From the NCBI RefSeq assembly GCF_963576615.1, contig NC_088715.1, positions 60,485,802-60,549,801 on the forward strand: a stretch of DNA of 64,000 nt. The letters are read 5' to 3'. Below the pieces are notes generated by a model that saw only the letters and a list, made by a program, of their open reading frames with translations, was not told the DNA's origin and made no database searches. This document shows positions 1-12,100 of this stretch, one piece after another; the first letter of the stretch is position 1; the number at the start of each line of letters is the position of its first letter. This stretch comes from Watersipora subatra (taxonomy: Eukaryota; Bryozoa; Gymnolaemata; Cheilostomatida; Watersiporidae). Both the position numbers and the translations under genes were made by a program.

Positions 1-75
1 TAAACATATTTTCACTATTGTTGTCGAAGGCAGCGTAAAACTTTAAACTTGAATAGCCAATGTAGACAGGGGTAA
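1..75 (-). CDS. Copy A exon 4, truncated by the window edge
   Basis: Acceptor ttcaacag precedes position 75. The reading frame (TPVYIGYSSLKFYAAF) matches copy B exon 4 (TAVYLGYSPIKFYATL). The copy B exon is 152 bp, so about half is missing off the left edge, together with all transmembrane exons. Confidence 0.87.
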
Positions 76-128
76 CTGTTGAAGAAAAAAATGCTAAAGG
101 TCAAGTTTTCCAACGGTATATAAATTAC

Positions 129-198
<70 letters not shown>

Positions 199-3100
199 CA
201 TTACAAGCTATAGCCCAAGATCTCTGTAAATACTTCAATGTTTTCAAGCTATAATAACTAAATGCTGGTCTTATGAATAAAACCATTTATATAATGCTGA
301 AAATTATTTTTTTGTTCAAGCTTCAGCCGTAGGAGAATTACAATGTCAGAATCATATCCTTAAAAGTGGTATATAGCGGATAGCTTTAAGTTTATGGATA
401 CGTGTAGGACTAAGTTAATGCTGAAAACCGATTGGATAATTTTTAAATATTTTGTTATGTTTATCTTACTAGGTTATTTAAAAGGCATCCAAAAGTAGTG
501 ACATTGTTACTTTTTATAAGAAGAATTGGAAAACTTTACGTGGAACTCTTTGCTTAGTCACTAAGAGATAATGCTACTTGTACTACTTCAGTGCTGTGTG
601 GAGTTAAAAATATTTATTAGATTTTGTAAATTAAAGAAACAAAAAATAAAACTCTAAAATATATAAAATATATGAATTTCGCTCATACTCTAGCTCAGTA
701 AGATCCCTCCACAAACATCATCATGCTAGCAGTTGGCACAGTTCATTGTTGTTTTGTGAAATGTAAAAGTTTAATGTGCTAGTGACACCCTTGATCATGC
801 CTATTAAACACTCTCAGCCATCAAAATTGTCTAATGAACTTAAGAAAAAAAGGAAAATGCTCACAATTAATGAAAATGTATTAGATATGAGGTTGTTAGC
901 TTGTATTTCACTTTTTCTTCTGATTAACAGTAAGAAATGCTAAATTACTGTATATACAACTACATGTACACACAAAATATTTCATTAGTAACTTACTGTA
1001 GAGCGATATTCTGTAACATTTGTAAAAGTTTTCTAGGCTTGAACTGTTGGGTTTTAGAAAAATCTGAGCACTCATATTGCCTGTTTGATTCCAGGTTGTC
1101 TCCTCTTGACATGGCGAGATCATGACTTGTTCCTATAACATAAAATGTACAATATTGCTGTAAACTTGGTTTTGGATAAAGTATTTTATCAGTTCTTATG
1201 AACTTCAACAGGTTATCAACAACATTGGACCACATGGGTCAAACTAAGCTTGTGGGAAAACCCAGAAGGTAGTGTTTGAAAATACTAGTAGTCATGAATA
1301 CATTTACTAATTAATAGAATAACTTTTTGCTATCACTAATCATCGTTTTATAATTTCTTATCATTTCACCTAGCTATATTTGCTTCAAATTTTCAAGTTA
1401 GATTTATGATTAGACTTTAGATGTTCACTTCTCACTTGTAGAAAGTGAGGAAAATCGATTGACCAATGCACATCTTTAACTTCAAGAACCAAAACTTTGA
1501 ATCATTGGCTTGGTGTAGTTATGCTTTTGTTAAACATGTATTTATCTTTAAAATAACACTCGCGATCTATTTAACTCCCAATTTGAAAGCTTTCAGTAGA
1601 TATGTGTTAGAATGGCATATCTATGAATAACATATACATGTATTTATTGCATTCGTTTTATTTATTACAGGATGTTTATGTGATCCCACCAGCGAAGCGG
1701 CTTTGTCAGTGTAGAAACTGCCATAAACGGGAAAGAGAGACTTGAATGTGTGCTGCATAAACCATGCTGTTTCATTTGAGTTTGCTGCAGTAGATGAATT
1801 TGTCCTATTGTATGAACTGAAACTATGTCAGTGGCCACGGCTTGGATGGATATTTTTAATAAAAGCTTTATGCCGAAATGAAAGCTTTTTTGCTTGTAAA
1901 AATTATATAAGAAAATAACATTGTTGAAGATGATGCAAAACATGATTTGTAGAACATTGAATACATCATAGCCCCGTTGACACCTCTGCTGAAATCTTGT
2001 CTGATAGGTAGATTTATGAAGTGTAATCAGAGCTGTATCGACAGGTGGTCTTGCATAGCTCAACTATTCGTTTACTATTTGAATCAACTAATCAAATGTG
2101 ACCATTGAATTTTTTTCTACAAATCGATAACAATAATGACTCGATAACGTTGACTATACAATGTAATGACTTTAGACGCAGTTGGTTTCGCCACATAGTC
2201 CTTTCAAAGACGCAGCTTGCTTATTTTACTTACGGTAGTAACTAGTTTCCGGTGTGGTAGCGACGAAACTGTGCCGATACAAAGACCTTATTCTACTTAC
2301 TTTGATTGACATAATTACCGTAGACCGGTAGAATAGGTAGTCGGCACTTAAATGTTTACACAGCATTTAGAGGAAGCTAATATGACCAGTTTTTAATTTC
2401 CCTTATTTGAGGCGTTTGAGACATTGATAATAATGTATCTGTGTCTGGATTTAAAATTTTATTCTCGCCAAGATGAGCAAATACAAGATAAAATATATAT
2501 GCCAATAGAGTCGCGTAGGACTAGACTTTTATCGCAATAGCCGATGTGAATACGAGAGATAGAGACAGGTTGTATCACGCGTTACATCATTTTGGGCAAG
2601 CCTGGGCATGTTTTTTTGACCTGAGCGTTTTTACCGCGATCATTTTTCTTCGATTTTAATCTTCAAATATCTTGACAATGAGATCGTCTAACACAACAAA
2701 CAACATATCAACTGAGAGACAAAAAAAAATACTCTTTTAAAATCAACTTAAATTTGACGCAAGTACATCTTTAACATTGATTGGTAAAAACAAGCCTTTA
2801 ATGCTAGTACTATTGTCCGATTAGAGCAACTTAACTCATAACTTGTAATGTTATTAGCAGAGCTGCACAATGATCCATTAATTATATGATTAACGGCAAC
2901 CAATACAAATAAACGATTAACTGAGTTGGGCCAATTAATCTTCAATTAAAATGCAGCCGAGGTGATGATCTTGATGTGGTTCCTTTCCTTTGTACTGTTT
3001 AGTACCATACGTTAGTAATACTAACGTAGTAGGTTACTACCATTTAATTTATTAACAAATAAATATTATGACAAGCAACACTTTCTTACCGATAAATTAC

Positions 3101-6100
3101 AACCACAATTATTTTGCACTCAACTATGAAAACACAGTGAGTCGCTAACATTAAACTTGTTTATACAACACAATGCACAAGCGCCGTGCCGATCTAGCTG
3201 TACGCAGCGATGTTGTTAGTTGTTTGAACATGTTTCTAGGTAGGCTAATAGTAACAAAAGGGATTTCAGTATTATTTAATACGTATCTTACAGTTTATTT
3301 TTGTTTATTTTTAAAAACTTTCTTAAGTAAATTATACATGTATTTTCATTTTTCAAAAAAATCACAATCATATTTCAGCTTCAGAATATTAGTAATATAA
3401 GATTGACACTTTATTGGAACATGAAAGCAGAAAAATGTTTTCTAACCTAGGTAGCGCATTTCTGTAAGTTGTTGGAAGCGTCAACAAGAAAGCGAAGTGA
3501 AGTATATGCCAGAAAGAATTTGCTTACCACCACAGCACATCATCATTAAGATATATTTTAACTAACTCTCATCCTACCCAGAAATCCTCACCAGCTGTCG
3601 CAGACAATAACTAATACCACTGACTACCAATACTCCTGTCCCCTGTGAGCGGCTACTCTCTAAAGCTGGCAATATTGTATGTAGGAAGAGGGCATCTCTT
3701 TATTCAGATAATGTGAATAAACTGTGCTGCCTCAACTCTTGGCTGACTTAATTATAGACTTTCATAGACAGTTTTCATACTCATAATAATTATTACATTG
3801 TAATTTATGTACATTGTACATAACATGTACTACTGCTAACAATTGTCTAAAATATAATTAATCTATATGTAGCTGTATTATTTATTTTTGAATATGCAGG
3901 TTTTTGCTAAATTAATTCTAAGATTAATCGAAGATTAACTGGTTCAGACCAGTTATTAATCGCGATCAATTTTTATAATCGTTGTGCAGCTCTAGTTATT
4001 AGTAATATTACACATAACGCTGTGAGTAGCGTTACATGGTTACAAGTAGTTTTAGGGCAGATACTAGCATTCTTTAGTTTCTGAGTGCAAGTATTCAATG
4101 AAACTCTTTTATAAAAAAACTTCAAATATTTTAATATTTAAAATCATTTACCCAAAGTCAATTAAATTTTTTTTATCAATCATTCAATCTTATTTAATAG
4201 GCAGTACACTAAGTTACTACAAATGATTTTGTGCAAAATTAGAAAATAAATGTCGATATTTATATACAGATACAACCTGAGGAGAGTATAGACTGCATTT
4301 TTGGAAATACCGGTACCTGAATGCTAAGTAATTTCTATTTTTTATATAAAGTTTTAGCTCTATGCTTCAGGTTGGGCACACTTTGATAGCTTTACTTAAG
4401 TAAATAACATTAAATTAAATTACAGTAATTATCAATTACTTAATGATTTACTACATCAGTGTATATCTATAATATGACTATTATGACTATTACGATATGA
4501 CTATTATAATATATATATCTATATATCATAATAGTATCATAACTATTTTTCACACACACTTCTATGTACCCACTGTTAATATTAATTCAACATATTCATG
4601 ATTTTTATTTGTTTTTTTCTGTTTTTTCAATTTGTATCTATATATAAACATATAGATATCTATATAGATATATATAGATATCTATATAGATAACTATATG
4701 TTTATATATATAGATATCTATATATAGATATTTATATATCTATATAGATATCTATATGTTTATATATATAGATATCTATATATAGATATTTATATATAGA
4801 TATCTACATGCATATATAGATACAAACTAAAAAAACTAAAAAAAAAAACAAATAAAAATGATGAATATGTTGAATTAATATTAACAGTGGGTACATAGAA
4901 GCGTGTGTAAAAAATAATTAAAAAAACATGAGTGTGTGGTGTGTGTGGATGTAGTGTGTGTGGGTATGCTGTGGTATGGTGCGGTGTGGTGTGGTGTGGT
5001 GGGTGTGGGTATGAAGTGTGTGGATGTGGTGTGGTGTGGTGTGGTGTGGTGTGTGTGGTGTGTGTATTATGTGTAGTTTGTGCACTATGCGTAGAGTTTG
5101 CGGTCTGTGGGTGTGAGTGGTGTGTGTGTGGTATATGTGGTGTGCGTGGTGCGATGTGTGTGTATGCGTGTGTGTGTTTTATGACTATTATGACTTTTTA
5201 CATACTTACCTCACCCTCACAAAAACATCTAAAATAATAAGTTTTCTTATAAATGCCACAAAATAAATTAACTCCTTGATGTAATTAGTGATGACAGGGA
5301 GTTGTATCCTTACCAAGACGGTAGCTACACCAGTTGAGGTACTCCGCACGGATAAAGAGAAATTTGTAGCACTTCTGTTAGTATAGAGAAAAAGGGAAGA
5401 ATATGCTGGCTCACTCTTATATGTTATAGTAAGAAACTGGTCATCAGGGTTCACAACTCTAAATAAGGCATCATTGTCTCCTGTAATAAAAAGCTAGCAT
5501 TATTCACCATGTGGTAACAAGAGCAAACTAAAAAGCGCTGCTAATAATTTTAAATTTTCTTTACAACTTGAAAAATTCGTGTTCCTCACTTGATGCTTTA
5601 TTTGTTATACGGTAGACAGCTAAATTGTTTGTGTATTGAATGTATTGAAAAGGGTTAACAAAAGGGAGCTAATGATCAGAAAATTTTATCTATACTAGAA
5701 CTCTGACAGTCCCGAGGTTGTAAAAGTTCATCAGGTGTAATCAGTATGTCCACAAATATTCTGCAAAGCTGAAAGTTGGTCCAGTGGTACAGTTTGTAGT
5801 GCGATTAGCTGCAAATCAAGATATCTGAATTCACCTCTTGTGCAGTGTAATCCTTTTTCTTAACGCTCTTAGAGTGACTTCAGGCAAACGAAAGGATGAC
5901 AGACACGGCTCTTATTATAGTAAATATTATCAAATCCAAGTTTGTGATTGTCTGTCTGTTATTCCGTGTACACTTAATGCGTCTCCACAAGTTTTACCTT
6001 TTCATCCAAATTTCACAAGCATTTGCTCTATGCCCCCCATCAGTTGCTCTATGCCTCTCGTCGATTGCTCTATGCCTCCCGTTAGTTGCTCTATGCCTCC

Positions 6101-9100
6101 CGTCAGTTGCTCTATGCCTCCCGTCAGTTGCTCTATGCCTCCCGTCAGTTGCTCTATGCCTCCCGTCAGTTGCTCTATGCCTCTCGTCAGTTGCTTTATG
6201 CCTCCCGTCAGTTGCTCTATGCCTCCCGTCAGTTGCTCTATGCCTCCCGTCAGTTGCTCTATGCCTCTCGTCAGTTGCTCTATGCCTCCCGTCAGTTGCT
6301 TTATGTCTCCTGTCAGTTGCTCTATGCCTCCGGTCAGTCGCTCTATGCCTCCCGTCAGTTGCTCTATGCCTCCGGTCAGTCGCTCTATGCCTCCCGTCAG
6401 TCGCTCTATGCCTCCCGTCAGTTGCTCTATGCCTCCCGTCAGTTGCTCTATGCCTCCTGTCAGTTGCTCTATGCCTCCCGTCAGTTGCTCTATGCCTCCC
6501 GTCAGTTGCTCTATGCTTCCTGTCAGTTGCTCTATGCCTCCCGTCAGTTGCTCTATGTCTCCCGTCAGTTGCTCTATGCCTCCCGTCAGTTGCTCTATGC
6601 CTCCCGTCAGTTGCTCTATGCCTCCCGTCAGTTGCTCTATGCCTCTCATCAGTTGCTCTATGCCTCCCGTCAGTTGCTATATGCCTCCCGTCAGTTGCTC
6701 TATGCCTCCCGTCAGTTGCTCTAAGCCTCCCGTCAGTTGCTCTATGCCTCCCGTCAGTTGCTCTATGCCTCCCGTCAGTTGCTCTATGCCTCCCGTCAGT
6801 TGCTCTATGCCTCCCGTCAGTTGCTCTATGCCTCCCGTCAGTTCAAACATTTTTACTCGTTATAGGCTAAAAATATTTAGCCTCAAAACTCCATCTGGTT
6901 TCCGAGAACCTCTTAAACACCCCCCTGTTGAGACTATCTGATTGACAGTGAAAGAAATCTCAGGCATCTCCAGGCTTACTTTTACATAAAACACATAAAT
7001 GAAAAGTGTAAGTAGGCTAGACGCTTTTTCTAAAGTTTTTACATTTCAGTTTTATGACTTTTCTGTCCAGTATAGTGTGGCAATAAATGAAATGTACTTT
7101 AAAATAGTTTAAACTTAATTTAGTTTATATCTGAATGCCTTATTTGGTGGCATTACTCAGCAAGTTTAAGTAATCTCTCGTCTAGAAAGAGCTGTACAGT
7201 GTACGCTGTACAGTGTACACTGTACAGTGTACAGCGCACACTGTACACTGTACAGTGTACACTGTACACTGTACAGTGTACGGTGCACAGTGTGCATTGT
7301 ATTTGCTATACACTGTGCAGTGTATTTGCTATATAGCCTACTGCATTTTATAGCAAATACAATGCAGTAAAAATCGATGCGAAATTCATGAAGAAATTAG
7401 AAACTCCAGTGCTCCTGACATAACTATAGTTACTAAGGTTACTATACTATTTTATTACTAATTTTCAGTATGTACATTATATTTGCATATATCATATATC
7501 TATGTATATTAAATTTTGATGTTTCTGCAAAAAGAGTGGGATTTGCATTAGTTGATTACTACAGGTTCCTGTGCCCTGCCATACAACATTTTCGCCTTAG
7601 GATCCCAACATCAGAACAAATTAATTTCATACCGCTGGGGTCCGCTGTAACTGGTTTTTTGTGGTCAATGATGGTACAAGGCTGCGGAGTTTTACAATTG
7701 AGTTTACTTCATAGTGATTGCATATTCTCTCAAGAGTTGCTCTTTCATTATTACAGCAAGATAAAAAAAATTTATACTGAGAATTTTTTGAAACAGGTTT
7801 TCTGTTCACTGTAGCCTCTTCCACTCTCAAAGCCCTTGTCAATAAACTGTAATATTTTTTGAATGAGATGTGATCTATGTACGTACTACTTGAGTCAGCT
7901 GTAGGCATTAGTCGCTAACAAAATCATTTTAAAGGAAGTCAATAACTACTTTCTTTTCACTTAATAATATAATAATGACACAGCTTCCAGAATGATTCTG
8001 TCGAAATGTTTGTAAGATACATCTATACCTTTCAGTGTTGATACCAAAATCAATTTTACTATAAAATCAGCTTTTCTATTTTATTTAGAAAATTGGGAAG
8101 GCTTGAAAAAGATTTATAAATTATGTGCCAACTCAAAAACTTTCTAACAAACATACGTTTGTTATACTAATGTTTAAATTAATAATTCAACATCAAAAAC
8201 ATGAAACCTATCATCAAATAACTTAGTAAGAGTTGTCTGAACAACAAATAACATCAGAAAACTCAAACCTATACAGGAGAATCATATTACATATTATATT
8301 ATATAATCTTTATTACAAATAAGTGCATTGGCACTATTGGCACGTTGCCAATAGTCATAGATCGTAAATCTACAATAACAGTGTTGATGCCTGACTTTGC
8401 TCTTTTCTTTATCAAATGAATGTCTGGCTGCGTTGCTCGGATAACAAAATAGTTACTCAATGAAATAGAGTAGGTAGCTTACTTCATAAGCTTGTTAGTA
8501 ATCTTTACTAACACAATTGTCCATGTTTACATATGGCTTAAAATCATTCCTTACGAGTAATGATCAACAGTGCTAGCGGGCCGTATCCTCCTATACTGCA
8601 GCTACTGCCATGGCGGTACCATTTTTTGAGGCTCAAAATCCCGGAATCCACCTCATTTTTACTTGATTTTAACCCTTTGGCTGGAGAAACGACCAACATG
8701 CCATTTATCGATTGCCTGGAGAAACGACATTTATGTCGCTTTCGGTAGACGTTTATAAAGCTGTCGTCTAGTAACGTTAAACAAAGGATATGAATGCTAG
8801 TAAGTTTTAAATATCATCAACAAGATATTAGTCGGTGGATTACAATATGAAACGATTATCTGAAAGGCGTTGCTTCGTGCTAAAAACTAAAGAAATCGCG
8901 CCTCCTTGGAAAAGAACAAAAGTTGGAAAAACCAGTCAACATCGGCTCGACTTTTAAAACGGTAAAATAAAAAAATACTTGATCCTGCAATCGTTGGGGA
9001 TGTTTTATGTGATCAAAATAAAAATAACTCAGATGATAGAAGTGATTTAAACTTTTTGAACTTTTATTATACTTGGAATATACAGAGAAAAATGATCGTT

Positions 9101-12100
9101 ATGGTAGCTCGCACGGATACGCTATAACGTTGGACTCTACCGAAAGAAATGCTTCCAAGCATTTTATACAGATACAATTGTACATGGTTGTTTTTGTAGT
9201 AGTAGATATGTAAATGAATGCTTATGTACAAACGATTTTGTTCATAGAAATAAATTTAAGTTTGAGCTAGGCGTGTAGCATGCATAGCTCAAACTTAAAT
9301 CTACTACTACTTGCTCAGTATTATAGACTATAGTATAAATGCATTATTTTTAACATGGTGCTCTATTAATTTTACTTTTTAACTCTACAATATTATTTAA
9401 TTGAATTATTTCATAGGAGACTACTCGTCTCCTATGCCCTTCAGCATTGTACCTGGTAATAATTCTACCTCATGCTAGCTGTGGCCAACCCCTTTAGCAG
9501 CTTTCATTCACATTATATTTTTAATAAGCGTTGTTAAAGACAATCTCAATAAACAGTTTTATATTTAGAAAACTGGATTATAATGTCAAATTTGCTGTTA
9601 GAACATGTGCCCCACCAGGAGCCAAGTGTGCTAGATTTGCACCATTTTGACTAATTATACTAAAAAATTTCCCAGGGAAGAGCCCCCAGACCCCTCCCCA
9701 CCGAGAGGGCGCTCGGCACCCCTATGGGACTCTCCTCGCAGTACCATTTTCAAACAGGTAGATACGGCCCTGAGTGCTAGGTAATAACCCCAAGTGCTTT
9801 AATCACGAATATTTTAACCGATGTAATGAATATCATCTTGACTTTTATAAATTGCATGGCTCAGTTGGACACCTAGTGTAATGGGTAAACTAGTCGCTTC
9901 TAGATTTGGAGGTTCCAAGGTCAAAGGTCAAATCCAATGCAATACGATTTTTAGTTGCTAGATTTTAATCGCTACAACTGGACACAGGAATGAAAACAGA
10001 AAGACAAACATTTAAATTTATATATACCGTATATACCGTATATACCGTATATATATATATATGTATACGTATGTATATATATGTATATATATATGTATAT
10101 ATATATACTACTATATATGAAAGATCTACTTTGGGCTGAATTTGGTCTCAGAACCTCTCACTCACCAGGTGATAACCTAACCAATTAAGCTACTCGAGAT
10201 GCAATGAATTCTTGAGGTGATATGAGTCATTATGTCGGTTAAAATATGCATAGCCCTTTGCATTACGCAGACTCAAATTAGTCATTGGCAATGTGCCAGG
10301 CTAATGGCAAGTGGCAGACAACTGCATTGCCTGCCACTTGCAGTTACCTGCCACTAATATATTTATATTAGTGTAATATTTATTACAAGAAGCTTAATAA
10401 ATTCAATTCCAGATAAACTTGGCCTACCAACTCTGCACCGACTTAACAAAACGGATTTCTAATTTAATTTTCCTTTAGAGTCTATATTTCTTCAAGCACC
10501 CTCAACCTTTATTTCCTCTTTGTCTCTTTTATCTCCCTTTTGTCCTCTTTCAGTACCACAACAATAACGCAATCGACGTTTCCTTTTGTCTACTACAACG
10601 TATGATTGTAGTATGATTGCTATGTGTGATTCTACAGAAGCTTTCCTATGGCAATTTAAAAAATAGTATTATTTTAAAAACCTTTGTACAAAAATTTAAT
10701 GAATTAATATAAAATTATATTTATTGGGTTATTAATAATAAATTTTCTGTATATGAAATCTTTGATAGAAAAACACAACTTCTACACTCTCCTCTACCCT
10801 ATATACTTCACTCCGGCGAAGAGCTTAAATGATATCTTACACAATCGCTTCAATGCTACTTAAAGGCTGGTTCACAATGTATTGCCGCATGTCAGTGTTT
10901 TGCTTTTGGCGATCATCGTCGATTATGTAAACCGCCAACCGATGGCATCGACAAAGGAATACGGATAAGTCGGGAAAGTTTGCAGCTGTCAAATTTTCCC
11001 AATATTTCGCCGAGCATCGACGACCGCCTTTACAATATGAACCCTTACGACTATAGTAATTCACGGTCACTTATAGCGTGATTTATTTATTCTCATTCAT
11101 GATAGTTGCTGCGGGACTAGTATTTGATTCCAGCATCCGAAAACAAAGAGGTTTTTTGAAAAAATTTAAAAAGAGAAATGAGAACACTGTGTCACAAAGT
11201 ATTTCCTGACGCAAACACGGATGGGTTTGTGATAGTGTGAACATTGTTATCACCAACAATCAACAGAGTATTGTGGCATCAACACTGAGATACGGCGATA
11301 TAGTGTGAACCAGCCAATTAATAGTCTCTCACATACCTCCCTATTTATCCAACTTCTGTCATATTTGTCCTTAAGTCTCTCTTGCAGATATGACCTTCAC
11401 CTCATTAAGCATTATACGCCTTCTCATTATTTCTTAGTTTGTCTTTTAACTACTTCTGATCCAAGTGCTCAAATTATTTTAACCTCTACCTGGCGGTCAT
11501 TGTACTGTGAGGGATCGTCAGGTCTGCTTATCAATCGCAGAAAATTATTATTTTCACATTTATTCTGAAGTTGGCTGATTGGTTCAGGTGTTAGATTGTT
11601 GGTAAGCTAACCTTGATGTCAGGAGTTTAGTCTCTGTTGAAAGCAGTATTTTATTCTAACAGCCAACCCTGGCTTCGGACAGCAGATGGACAGACAAACA
11701 GACGAACAGACAAATACTGTTCTTACCATAGCAAAGAAGTTTTACTTATTTGTTGATTCCTCAGCATTTGTACAAACATCCATTAGGCAAACTAAAAAGA
11801 ATTACTGACAATATTTAAATTGGCAGCATTAGGGCAGCACCCCTCTTTTCAAGAGAGTGATTCCATTAAAATTTATACCATATGCAAGTTTAGAAACCAT
11901 ATGGCAGTAGTTTAATGGGCCAGCAATGCTATTTTAGATCTGCTTACAGCTGTTTCTCATAAAATTTGTCAGCAAAATTTTTTTGCTGCCTCATTAGCAG
12001 CAGGCCTACATATAGCGTGTTTACTAAATATGGCATGTTTACAATCAAGAAGTTAAATATAAACTCAATTCACGACTCATCAAAAAGGGTTGTGGCCCGT

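Noticed and set aside
5838..6941. 367- and 324-codon plus-strand ORFs and a 215-codon minus-strand ORF of heptapeptide repeats
   Set aside because: They are readings of the 21-bp minisatellite in different frames; the flanks are SINE-like and intronic, with no promoter or splice support.
7470..7814. 114-codon plus-strand ORF
   Set aside because: No homology, no splice context, and in the intron of copy A; likely chance.
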